Shown here: positions 1 to 6,728 of the stretch, piece after piece | How positions within the stretch are numbered: position 1 is the stretch's first letter | How the letters are laid out: the number at the start of each line of letters is the position of its first letter | Origin: Cyanobacteria bacterium Co-bin13 | Lineage (GTDB): Bacteria > Cyanobacteriota > Cyanobacteriia > Phormidesmidales > Phormidesmidaceae | Assembly: GCA_014534385.1 (NCBI GenBank) | Contig: JACVRP010000108.1 | Span: 1-9,657, forward strand | Direction of reading: 5' to 3' | DNA length: 9,657 bases | Translations under genes and position numbers: made by a program | The notes under the pieces: model-generated | The model's database searches: none | What the model was told of the DNA's origin: nothing | What the model saw: the letters and a program-made list of their open reading frames with translations, nothing else

Positions 1-27
1 GGTGGGCCGCGGTTGGGGCTGCCCACC
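1..27. other. GC-rich stem-loop at left edge
   Basis: The arms GGTGGGC (1-7) and GCCCACC (21-27) pair perfectly over 7 bp around a 13-nt G-rich loop. No T-run follows, so it is not a clear terminator. It may be the end of an upstream gene or its trailer; all three plus frames entering from the left edge close by about position 112. Nothing else is recognisable between 28 and the promoter candidate near 79. Confidence 0.3.
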
Positions 28-78
28 ACCCCTCAAACCCTCCGCGTTCAAAGTCCACCTAACTTAAGAGATAAGTTT

Positions 79-107
79 TTGAGAGCAAGACTGTAACCCG
101 AGATAGT
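79..107 (+). promoter_or_regulatory. Candidate sigma70-type promoter for the acidic-protein operon
   Basis: A -35-like TTGAGA (79-84, 5 of 6 consensus bases) is followed after exactly 17 nt by a -10-like GATAGT (102-107, 4 of 6). It lies about 90 nt upstream of the ATG at 200, in a relatively AT-rich stretch. Placement is by pattern only; the -10 is weak and the real start site could differ. Confidence 0.35.
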
Positions 108-199
108 ACTCGATTTAACAGAAATGACGGTAACTTGCTAGCAATCCGGCACAGCCGATGAGGTTGTTAGTCGGTTTGCCGTTGATAGAGGAAAGCATT

Positions 200-490
200 A
201 TGGATAAGGATCAAAGCCGCCGGGATCAGCCGGGGGATCCAAATGAGGCTGAGCCTGGAAAGGGAGCTTCGGGAGATCAGTGGGCTGTGCAGATGGCCCA
301 AAACCCCATGGTCAATGACCCTGAAGCCAAGATTCCTTCCAATGTCGATGCTGAGCTAAATGAGCATCAGATTGAGGAATACGAAAAGCAAGAGGAAGGC
401 ACACTGCCGACCAGCCACGGCTTTGTGATTGACGAATCTGGCAAGATTGACAACTTCGCGATTGAACCGCCGATGTATGTCGAGGAATAA
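200..490 (+). CDS. Small, strongly acidic hypothetical protein (96 aa)
   Basis: I do not recognise a named family. The reading frame extends up to 158, but the ATG at 200 is the likely start because AGAGGA (187-192) sits at good ribosome-binding distance, and the upstream codons give an unsupported 14-residue extension. The 96-residue product has about 23 Asp/Glu against 7 Lys/Arg. Its first 45 residues are rich in Gly, Pro, Asn, Asp and Gln and look disordered. The second half has a charged stretch (ELNEHQIEEYEKQEE) that could form a helix, then a more hydrophobic tail ending PPMYVEE. There is no signal peptide, membrane segment or Cys. It lies 63 bp upstream of the DUF2267 gene on the same strand and is probably cotranscribed with it. 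A small soluble accessory or stress protein is only a guess. Confidence 0.75.
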   Translation: MDKDQSRRDQPGDPNEAEPGKGASGDQWAVQMAQNPMVNDPEAKIPSNVDAELNEHQIEEYEKQEEGTLPTSHGFVIDESGKIDNFAIEPPMYVEE

Positions 491-553
491 AAGCGTCTTT
501 TCATCCCGTTGATATCTTTTCTTATTTTGATTTTTGTTTGATAGGAGTAAGCT

Positions 554-1429
554 ATGCCAATTCCGATTCGGGATGATGTGGTTTATATCATTTTGAAAAA
601 GGTCCATGATTGCGATCGCGCACCCGGCCCCGATCCAGTTAACTTTACCCAGACCGACTTTGCAGGCATCAACCTGACTCCAGTGGATCTGCTGGGGCAT
701 CTGGACTACCTGAACCAGAAGCAGTACATCAATGCCGTCTTTAGCGGTAACGCCTACGGCAACCAGGAAGACGTACCCGATGCCACCAACCCCAAAGAAG
801 TTGACATCCGCATTGCCAATACCTTTGGTGCGTCTGATGGACCGCTGCCCCACCTGATCACCTTCCAAAAAGCAGAGCTGACCGAAAAAGGTGAGCGCAT
901 GCTGCAGGAGATGGAGGCCAACCCGCCTAAAGGACTCGATCAGGGGCCTCAGGTGCCGCTACCCGACGAGCACATGCCTTTCCTAGAGAAGGTCATGGTT
1001 AAGGGCAGCATCTCTGATCCCTACGATGCCCGCGACATCGCCGAGGTCGTTTTCCGAGTCATGCGCGACGTCATGACGACCGAAGAGGCCGACCGCGTGG
1101 AGTCAGAGCTTCATACTGAAGCGCTAGACACCGACGAAAAAGCACTGAAGATGGAAGTAGCCGACATCTGGCACGACACCAACCCCATCGTCAGCTTCCT
1201 CAGCCGGATTCGTCCGCCGCTGCGGGGACCAGGCTGGACGGGCATCGGCTCTGACCTGTTCCTGAGACGGGTAGACACCGAAGCCAGCGTGCCCCCCACC
1301 TCCAATGCGCAAAAAGTCGTCAAGGCAGTTTTCTCAGCTACCAAAGATGAACTTTCCGAGGAGCGCATTCAGGAGCTAGCCGAGTGGATGCCTGAAGGCA
1401 CCGTTCGCGAACTGTGGGAAGGCGCTTAG
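554..1429 (+). CDS. DUF2267 domain protein with winged-helix-like N-terminus
   Basis: This is a 291-residue soluble protein; the ATG is preceded by AGGAG (543-547) at 6 nt. Residues 1-120 look like a winged-helix fold: a helical start (DDVVYIILKKV), a segment around 42-62 (TPVDLLGHLDYLNQKQYI) that resembles the recognition-helix region of such folds, and LTEKGERML at 110-117, a common end of winged-helix domains. Residues 143-289 match my knowledge of DUF2267, which is built of two similar halves: one begins FLEKV (143) and contains VVFRVMRDVMTTEEADRV, the other begins FLRRV (236) and contains VVKAVFSATKDELSEERI and the typical ending VRELWEG (284-290). Between them is a Pro/Gly-rich linker (PPLRGPGWTG, 221-230). 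DUF2267 has no established biochemical role. The gene follows the acidic protein gene and ends 39 bp before a convergent gene. A DNA-binding role is inference from the N-terminus. Confidence 0.9.
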   Translation: MPIPIRDDVVYIILKKVHDCDRAPGPDPVNFTQTDFAGINLTPVDLLGHLDYLNQKQYINAVFSGNAYGNQEDVPDATNPKEVDIRIANTFGASDGPLPHLITFQKAELTEKGERMLQEMEANPPKGLDQGPQVPLPDEHMPFLEKVMVKGSISDPYDARDIAEVVFRVMRDVMTTEEADRVESELHTEALDTDEKALKMEVADIWHDTNPIVSFLSRIRPPLRGPGWTGIGSDLFLRRVDTEASVPPTSNAQKVVKAVFSATKDELSEERIQELAEWMPEGTVRELWEGA

Positions 1430-1449
1430 CGGAAGCTGTAGTCTGTGAC

Positions 1450-1469
1450 GGGACGCGTCTCCGCGTCCC
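1450..1469. repeat. GC-rich hairpin between convergent genes; possible interspersed repeat/terminator
   Basis: GGGACGCG (1450-1457) and CGCGTCCC (1462-1469) form a perfect 8-bp stem with loop TCTC. It sits between the DUF2267 gene and the convergent phosphoesterase gene and includes the last base of the latter's stop codon (TAG on the minus strand, 1469-1471). No T-run follows on either strand, so if it ends transcription it is not a standard intrinsic terminator. From memory, hairpins of this GGGACGCG type are dispersed in many copies in filamentous cyanobacterial genomes; only one copy is visible here. Confidence 0.55.
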
Positions 1470-2575
1470 TAAAGCACCAGTGTAGCGCTGTTATCAATCT
1501 GCTGAGGCTTACCTTCGGCATCGGTTGCGTTGAAAGCTTCTAGCAGACGTTGGGTAGAGGGCGGCAGATGGGAGAAGTCAAACTGCGGGTCGCCAGCGGC
1601 AATCGTGGCCCAGAAGTGCCTGAGCCCAGGCGCAACAGTCTGTGCTTCTGCTAGGGGCAAGTTAAAGGGCGCGCTGGTGAGAAACTTCACCATAAAGGGG
1701 AGGGCGCGATCGCACATCCACTCGCGCGAAAACCCCTGGAGGTCTGGCTGGTCTGGCACCGACTCCAGGTGCTGAGAGTGGATCTCCACCTGTAGCCTGC
1801 CGTCGTCGCCCTGTTCCACCGCCAGCACCCGAAAGGGATGGGGGTAGCTCACCAGCGAGCCAGTCAAAATCTCGCACAGGCTGCCCTGGCGAGCCACATC
1901 TTGAACGTGCAGGTGCCCGGTAAAGAGCAGCTGCACGTTAGCCTTTTCTAGGCGTTGAATGAGCGCCGCCGCGTTTCGCAGCATGTAGCGCTGTCCCAAA
2001 GGGCTTTGAGATTGCCCCGGCAGGTGCTCCAGCACATTGTGGTGCAGCATCACCAGCACCAGATCGCTCTGCAGGGCGGGCAGCACGTCATCTAGCCAGG
2101 TCAGTTGGGCCTCGTCTAGATAGCCCACGGGCAGGAGATTGCCCGCTTCATCAAAGGCATTGGAGTTTAGCCCAATGAGCTGTAGGCCAGGCAAGATTTC
2201 CGTTAGGTAGTAGGGAGTCTTGCCGTCGCCATAGCCAAACCCCTGGTAGATCTGGGGAAATTCATCAAAGCCAATGGCTGGGCCTGCGCCGTCTTTGGCA
2301 ATGACATCATGATTGCCCGGCACCACGTAGACTGGAAAAGGCAATTTTTGCAGCCGCTGAGCTAGCCACTGGTGATTGCTGCGTTCGCCGTGCTGGGTCA
2401 AGTCCCCCGGCAGCAGCAAAAAGTCTAGATCCAGCGTCACCAAATGGTCCAAAATCTGCTCTAGTGCCGGAATGCTCACCTCCACTAGGTGAAACCGATT
2501 GGGCGAATCCCAAATGGTTTCGGGCAAAGCAATATGCGGATCACTGATGACAGCGAAGCGAAAGCGCAATCCCAT
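1469..2575 (-). CDS. Calcineurin-like metallophosphoesterase (cyclic-nucleotide phosphodiesterase-like)
   Basis: This 368-residue cytoplasmic protein carries the full set of binuclear-metal motifs of the calcineurin-like phosphoesterase family: Asp-x-His (D12, H14), GD (57-58, in LLPGDLTQHGE), GNHD (87-90), a His pair (MLHH, 176-179) and GHLH (220-223). The order and spacing resemble the class III cyclic-nucleotide phosphodiesterases (CpdA/Icc type), so phosphodiester hydrolysis is well supported but the substrate is not. About 100 residues beyond the core (roughly 265-368) form an extension without a motif I know. There is no signal peptide. The ATG gives the start MGLRFRFAVISDPH, right at the first catalytic strand, although no good Shine-Dalgarno is visible. 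It is transcribed divergently from trmB across 110 bp, and its last codons run into a hairpin at 1450-1469. Confidence 0.92.
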   Translation of the reverse strand: MGLRFRFAVISDPHIALPETIWDSPNRFHLVEVSIPALEQILDHLVTLDLDFLLLPGDLTQHGERSNHQWLAQRLQKLPFPVYVVPGNHDVIAKDGAGPAIGFDEFPQIYQGFGYGDGKTPYYLTEILPGLQLIGLNSNAFDEAGNLLPVGYLDEAQLTWLDDVLPALQSDLVLVMLHHNVLEHLPGQSQSPLGQRYMLRNAAALIQRLEKANVQLLFTGHLHVQDVARQGSLCEILTGSLVSYPHPFRVLAVEQGDDGRLQVEIHSQHLESVPDQPDLQGFSREWMCDRALPFMVKFLTSAPFNLPLAEAQTVAPGLRHFWATIAAGDPQFDFSHLPPSTQRLLEAFNATDAEGKPQQIDNSATLVL

Positions 2576-2685
2576 GAGACAAACCCAAGGTTCAAACGGG
2601 GCTGAAAAGTCCCTACCAGCCTACTCTGCTCCCACCCACTTCGGCACCCCTTACCCTTTGTGACTCGTCTTTAAAGGAGATTCCC

Positions 2686-3318
2686 TTGGCCGTCGTCCGC
2701 GTTCGTCAGCACGTTAATCCCCTCAGTGACAAGTACCAGCAGTCAACGCCGCCGCCGGATTGGGCAACGGTCTTTGCCCGTCCTGAGCAGCCTCTCCACA
2801 TCGATATCGGCTGCGGCAAGGGGGTCTTTGTGATGCAGATGGCGGCGCTGCAGCCAGACTGGAACTTTTTAGGTCTGGAGATTCGTGAACCGCTGGTCGA
2901 TCAGGCGCTCAAGCGGCGCGATGAGGCCAATCTGACCAACCTGCACTTTCTTTTTTGCAACGTCAATATGTCTTTTCAGGCCCTAGTGGAGAGTTTGCCA
3001 GTGCCTTCGCTGCAGCGGGTCAGCATTCAGTTTCCCGATCCCTGGTTTAAAAAGCGTCACCAAAAGCGGCGGGTAGTGCAGCCCGAACTGGTTAGTGCGA
3101 TCGCAGCGGCTCTGCCCCCCCAGGGCCAGGTGGTGCTTCAGTCAGACGTGAGAGAAGTTGCCGAGGATATGGTAGAGCGCTTTTCTGAACACGCTGCCTT
3201 TAACCGCACCGCTGCTGACTGGCTGCCCAACAGTCCCTTTCCAGCCCAAACTGATCGGGAAAGAGTCACCCTAGAAAAAGGCCAACCCGTCTACCGAGCT
3301 ATTTTCAGCCGTAGCTAA
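2686..3318 (+). CDS. trmB: tRNA (guanine(46)-N7)-methyltransferase
   Basis: TrmB uses S-adenosylmethionine to methylate N7 of G46 in the tRNA variable loop. The 210-residue length is normal. Visible family signatures are the SAM-binding HIDIGCGKGVF (38-48), the acidic end of strand 2 in GLEIRE (63-68), the strongly diagnostic FPDPWFKKRHQKRR (116-129) and the C-terminal TDRERVTLEKGQPVYRAIF (189-207), which corresponds to the family's tRNA/substrate-binding tail. The start is TTG at 2686, chosen because AAGGAG (2674-2679) lies 6 nt upstream and because the resulting N-terminus (MAVVRVRQHVNPLS) is what I recall for cyanobacterial TrmB. It is a single-gene unit, divergent from the phosphoesterase and convergent with the glycosyltransferase, with 41 bp to the latter's stop and no clear terminator hairpin between them. 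Confidence 0.97.
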   Translation: MAVVRVRQHVNPLSDKYQQSTPPPDWATVFARPEQPLHIDIGCGKGVFVMQMAALQPDWNFLGLEIREPLVDQALKRRDEANLTNLHFLFCNVNMSFQALVESLPVPSLQRVSIQFPDPWFKKRHQKRRVVQPELVSAIAAALPPQGQVVLQSDVREVAEDMVERFSEHAAFNRTAADWLPNSPFPAQTDRERVTLEKGQPVYRAIFSRS

Positions 3319-3359
3319 CCGGGCACAGGGTTGTAACAAAAGGGGTTTAGCAAGGGAGA

Positions 3360-4793
3360 TCAGATCCACAGCCGCAGCCACCAGCGCCAGCGCAGCGCCT
3401 CTGGCGACAGCGGCAGCCCCAGGTAGACCGGCAGCCAGAAGACAAAGGCCGCCCCGATCAGCAGCAGCAGCCCCCAGGCCAACCGGCGAAAATCTGGGCG
3501 CGGGTGGGTCAGCCAGCCGGTCAGCAGGTATGCGATCGCAACCCCACTAAACACCAGCGACCCTAGATAGTGGTAGAGAAAGGTGCACCGCTGCACCCCT
3601 GCCCAGGGCAGCCAGTTAGCCCCGTAGTTAACCAGCAAAAACACCGCTACCGGGTCTGGCCCTCGGCCCTGTCCCCTGTACCGCCGCTGGCTCAGAATCT
3701 GCCCCAGCAGCACGACTACAGCTGCAGTTGACAGCCACCAGAGCACCGGATTGCCCAGGCCCTGCACCGAGTAAACAGTGGATTCAGCCGGGCCAATCTG
3801 CACGCTGCGGTAGAAATAGGCAACTGGGCGCAGCAGCAGCGGCCAGGTATACCAGGCAGAGCAGTAGGGATGGGTGGCGGCTCCGATAGACTGGTGGGCT
3901 TGCCAAAGCAGGCGATGAACGGTGATTAGCGAGGTACCCGTCAGGTGCAGGTGGGGCAGCCAGAGCAGGCAGTAGGTGAGCAGCGGCACCCCACCCCAGT
4001 AGATCAGCAGCTGCGGCAGGCTGAGCTGCCGCAGCGCTAGGGGTACCGGGTTTTGCCCAGAGCCTTTTTGCGGGCGAGCCGACCACCAGCGACCCAAACC
4101 CCACAGCAGATAAAGGCCCAGCAGAAAGCCGGCCCCGTTCCACTTGACTGCGATCGCACCGCCAAAGGCTACCCCTGCCGTCGCATACCTAAGGGCTGGC
4201 CGCTGCGCTGACCCTGCCGCCAGCACACAGACCTGCCCCGCCAACCCCAGCCCCACCCAAAACAGGTTGATCAGCCCATAGCGAGACTCCACCAGCGTCA
4301 ATCCCTCCAACAGCATCAGCCCTCCAGCTAAGCTGCCAAAAATCAACCGCTGCCGCTGCGGGTAGCCCGCCCCCAAGAAATAGGCCAGCGCCGCTGACAG
4401 CGGTGGCAGGCAGGCTCCGGCCAGAGCAGTCATCCAGCGGTAGCTCCAGGGGCTGAGCCAGATGCCAGCCAGCGTGTTTCCCGCCAGATCAAATCGCTCG
4501 GCCAGCGGGTTGACCAGGGCGATACCAACGGCAATCAGGTACTTGCCTAGGGGTGGGTGAGCATCAAAAAAGGGCTGCTGCTGCAGGTAGTCAACGGCAA
4601 AGCGGACGTAATAAACCTCGTCAAAGACAAGGGTGTTGAACCGACCCAAACCCCATAGCCGCAGCCCCAAACCCAGCAGAAACAGCGCAACCAGCCCTAC
4701 CCCAGGCAGGGCGCTGAGGGCAAATTGGGATAGGTGAAAAGGGGAGCGCAGCGACACTGAGGGCCTAGACGCGAGACAATACCAAAAGGACAA
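3360..4793 (-). CDS. PMT-family (GT39-like) lipid-carrier-dependent glycosyltransferase, multi-pass membrane protein
   Basis: This 477-residue integral membrane protein has about ten hydrophobic segments, the first at roughly 27-50. The first extracytoplasmic loop has the hallmark acidic pair in VFDEVYY (D58, E59) and HPPLGK (79-84), the signature of dolichyl-phosphate-mannose protein mannosyltransferases and their bacterial relatives. ESRYGL (169-174), VKWNG (216-220) and YHYLGS (407-412) also fit conserved PMT positions. Known members move a sugar, usually mannose, from a polyprenyl-phosphate carrier to Ser/Thr of exported proteins; donor and acceptor here are unknown. The start used is TTG at 4793 with no strong Shine-Dalgarno; an in-frame GTG at 4755-4757 (residue 13) is an alternative, since the first 20 residues look dispensable. 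The open region ends in a very basic, Trp-rich tail (RWRWWLRLWI), which looks natural. Confidence 0.88.
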   Translation of the reverse strand: MSFWYCLASRPSVSLRSPFHLSQFALSALPGVGLVALFLLGLGLRLWGLGRFNTLVFDEVYYVRFAVDYLQQQPFFDAHPPLGKYLIAVGIALVNPLAERFDLAGNTLAGIWLSPWSYRWMTALAGACLPPLSAALAYFLGAGYPQRQRLIFGSLAGGLMLLEGLTLVESRYGLINLFWVGLGLAGQVCVLAAGSAQRPALRYATAGVAFGGAIAVKWNGAGFLLGLYLLWGLGRWWSARPQKGSGQNPVPLALRQLSLPQLLIYWGGVPLLTYCLLWLPHLHLTGTSLITVHRLLWQAHQSIGAATHPYCSAWYTWPLLLRPVAYFYRSVQIGPAESTVYSVQGLGNPVLWWLSTAAVVVLLGQILSQRRYRGQGRGPDPVAVFLLVNYGANWLPWAGVQRCTFLYHYLGSLVFSGVAIAYLLTGWLTHPRPDFRRLAWGLLLLIGAAFVFWLPVYLGLPLSPEALRWRWWLRLWI

Positions 4794-4807
4794 ACCCCAA
4801 GGCCATC

Positions 4808-5437
4808 ATGAAGGACGACCTGGATCTGCGGCAACATGCTCCGGCGGCGGAACGCAACCGAGAGCCCATCCTAGCGGTTTTGAAACGAGTGCTGCCGCCG
4901 ACCGGATGCGTGCTAGAAATCGCCAGCGGCAGCGGCCAACACGCCGTTTACTGCGCGCCCCAGCTACGGCCCCGGCGCTGGTTGCCCAGCGACCCCAGTC
5001 CCTTTGCCCGCGACAGCATTCAGGCCTGGATTGCCCACTCCCCCACCGACAACCTGCTGCCGCCAATTGATCTAGATGCCGCCGATCCGGCCTGGCCCAA
5101 CAGCGTTGAGCCGCTCGTGCCCGATCTGACGGCCATCGTCAACATCAATATGATTCATATCTCTGCCTGGCAAAGCTGCCTGGGGCTGATGGCTGGGGCC
5201 GGTCGAATCTTGCCCTCTGGCGGGGTACTGTATCTCTACGGCCCCTTCCGGCGGCAGGGTCAGCCCACCGCTGCCAGCAATGAAGCCTTTGATCAGAAGC
5301 TGCGATCGCAAGATTCCGAGTGGGGTCTGCGCCACCTGGAAGACGTCGCTGCCGCTGCCGCAAATCAGCAGTTGCGGCTCCAAGAGGTGATTGAAATGCC
5401 CGCTAACAACCTATCTGTCATATTCGAGCGGTCCTGA
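4808..5437 (+). CDS. DUF938 / METTL26-like class I SAM-dependent methyltransferase
   Basis: This is a 209-residue soluble protein matching the DUF938 (UPF0585, METTL26-like) family along its length. It opens with a charged segment containing HAPAAERNREPIL (10-22), the family's first block. The SAM-binding glycine loop is LEIASGSGQHA (36-46), followed by PSDPSP (60-65), the strand NINMIHIS (112-119), YGPFR (144-148), SNEAFDQKLR (157-166), WGLRHLEDV (172-180) and the C-terminal MPANNLSVIFER (197-208). The fold predicts methyl transfer from S-adenosylmethionine, but the substrate is not established for this family. The length is typical. The ATG at 4808 has only a short AAGG (4799-4802) as a possible Shine-Dalgarno. 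It starts 14 bp from the divergent glycosyltransferase start, so the promoters must overlap coding sequence. It ends 116 bp before the TPR gene. Confidence 0.93.
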   Translation: MKDDLDLRQHAPAAERNREPILAVLKRVLPPTGCVLEIASGSGQHAVYCAPQLRPRRWLPSDPSPFARDSIQAWIAHSPTDNLLPPIDLDAADPAWPNSVEPLVPDLTAIVNINMIHISAWQSCLGLMAGAGRILPSGGVLYLYGPFRRQGQPTAASNEAFDQKLRSQDSEWGLRHLEDVAAAAANQQLRLQEVIEMPANNLSVIFERS

Positions 5438-5461
5438 TTCTGCTAAGAGGGCTATGTATGT

Positions 5462-5470
5462 TGGTACAAT
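5462..5470 (+). promoter_or_regulatory. Candidate extended -10 promoter for the TPR-phosphatase operon
   Basis: TGG-TACAAT (5462-5470) fits an extended -10 element (TGn followed by a 5-of-6 match to TATAAT). No good -35 is seen 17 nt upstream. It lies in the 116-bp gap after the methyltransferase gene and about 80 nt before the GTG start at 5554, which would give a leader of roughly 75 nt. The call rests on pattern only. Confidence 0.35.
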
Positions 5471-5553
5471 CAGGGGTTGAATCACACAAAACGTAACATT
5501 GGCCGACTGAAACCCTTCATCTGCCGCTGTTCCACGCCGTAGGAGGATTCCCT

Positions 5554-6723
5554 GTGAGAACTCAGCTTTCCTTAGTTTCTGCCCTAGCTGCTCTGAGCCT
5601 GTTGGGGGCCTTGCCCCAATCCGCCAGGGCCCGGTTGGCCGTAGAGCCCGCTATGCCCCCTTTGACAGACGCTCAGCTAGCCCTGCCTTGGGAAGGATCT
5701 CTTCTGGCCCAGGCCACGCTCAGCAGCGCTCAGCAAGATCAGGTCGATGACCTCCTGCGCCAGGCCGAAGATAAGGTCAACGCCAAAGACTACGCAGGGG
5801 CAATTTCGCTATATCAGCAGGCCACCCAGATCGACCGCAGCAATGCCCGTCTGTTTTCCGGGATTGGCTACCTGCAGATTCAGCAGCGGAACTATCCCGC
5901 CGCTGTCGAGGCCTACCGAGCTGCGATCGCGCTAGAGCCCAACAACCTCCCCTTTCGCTACGGCATGGCCCACAGTCTTCACAGCGCCGAACGGTACGAT
6001 GAGGCCATTGAGACCTATCGCGCCATTCTGGCCGTAGCGCCGCGAGAAGCCAACGCCTACCTCGGCATCGGCGGCATCCAGATGCTGCAAAACAACCACG
6101 ATGCGGCCCTGGCCACCTATCAGGAACTGGCTCGGGTAGCCCCCGGCAATGCCAGAGTCTACGAGGCCATCGGCACCCTCTATCTAGACCAGGAAAACTA
6201 CGCTGAAGCCCTGCGAAACCTGCAGCAGGCCCAGCGCATCGACCCCAAGCGTGGCAACGTCTATGTGGGTCTAGCCAACATCTACCGGGCCCAAGACAAC
6301 CTGGCAGCCTCCCTAGAAAACCTGCGCCAGGCCAGCTCACTAATGCCCGAAAATGCCGAAGTCCAGTACCGAGTAGGCGAGATGCTCTACCAGCAGGGCA
6401 ATGAAGAGGCCGCCTTTGACTACCTGCTGCGGGCGGTGCGGCTGCAGTCGGACCTGGTACCGGCCCACGCGCTGCTAGGCAGGCTTCTGCTGGAGCGGCA
6501 AAACTACATTCAGGCAGTCCTATCCTACCGCCGCCTCATCGAAGCGGTGCCCAGCGACCCCGGTGCCCACTACAACCTGGGACTAGCGCTCTGGGGTCAG
6601 GGGCTACAGGCCCAGGCCATCTCCAATGTGCGGACCTCAGCTTACCTTTACCAGCAGCAGGACAATTCTGAGGGAGCCGAACGCGCCCGCGCCCTGCTGT
6701 CTTTCTGGGGTGAAGGAGATTAG
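5554..6723 (+). CDS. Exported TPR-repeat protein with nine consecutive repeats
   Basis: This 389-residue protein starts with a Sec-type signal peptide: a short basic start, a hydrophobic stretch (residues 5-20) and a cleavage-like Ala-Arg-Ala at 24-26. A second short hydrophobic patch (SLLAQA, 49-54) follows in the linker. From residue 64 to 369 the protein is nine tetratricopeptide units of exactly 34 residues (64-97, 98-131, 132-165, 166-199, 200-233, 234-267, 268-301, 302-335, 336-369) with the usual small, Tyr and Pro positions (for example ALEPNN, RIDPKR), then a 20-residue capping helix. TPR stacks bind proteins or peptides, so a periplasmic or membrane-associated scaffold is likely; the partner is unknown. 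The GTG start has a strong AGGAGG (5541-5546) 7 nt upstream. The next gene begins 5 bp after the stop, so the two are almost certainly cotranscribed. Confidence 0.93.
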   Translation: MRTQLSLVSALAALSLLGALPQSARARLAVEPAMPPLTDAQLALPWEGSLLAQATLSSAQQDQVDDLLRQAEDKVNAKDYAGAISLYQQATQIDRSNARLFSGIGYLQIQQRNYPAAVEAYRAAIALEPNNLPFRYGMAHSLHSAERYDEAIETYRAILAVAPREANAYLGIGGIQMLQNNHDAALATYQELARVAPGNARVYEAIGTLYLDQENYAEALRNLQQAQRIDPKRGNVYVGLANIYRAQDNLAASLENLRQASSLMPENAEVQYRVGEMLYQQGNEEAAFDYLLRAVRLQSDLVPAHALLGRLLLERQNYIQAVLSYRRLIEAVPSDPGAHYNLGLALWGQGLQAQAISNVRTSAYLYQQQDNSEGAERARALLSFWGEGD

Positions 6724-6728
6724 TTAGC

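Noticed and set aside
1..112. Possible C-terminus of an upstream gene at the left edge
   Set aside because: All three plus frames stop within about 112 bases and none shows a recognisable protein end, so no frame can be preferred.
356..868. 170-codon minus-strand open frame across the acidic-protein and DUF2267 genes
   Set aside because: It is antisense to two better-supported genes with ribosome-binding sites, spans their intergenic gap, and shows no family motif.
5777..6340. 187-codon minus-strand open frame inside the TPR gene
   Set aside because: Its Gly/Arg/Trp/Cys-rich composition is what antisense reading of GC-rich TPR codons gives; the plus strand has exact 34-residue TPR units.
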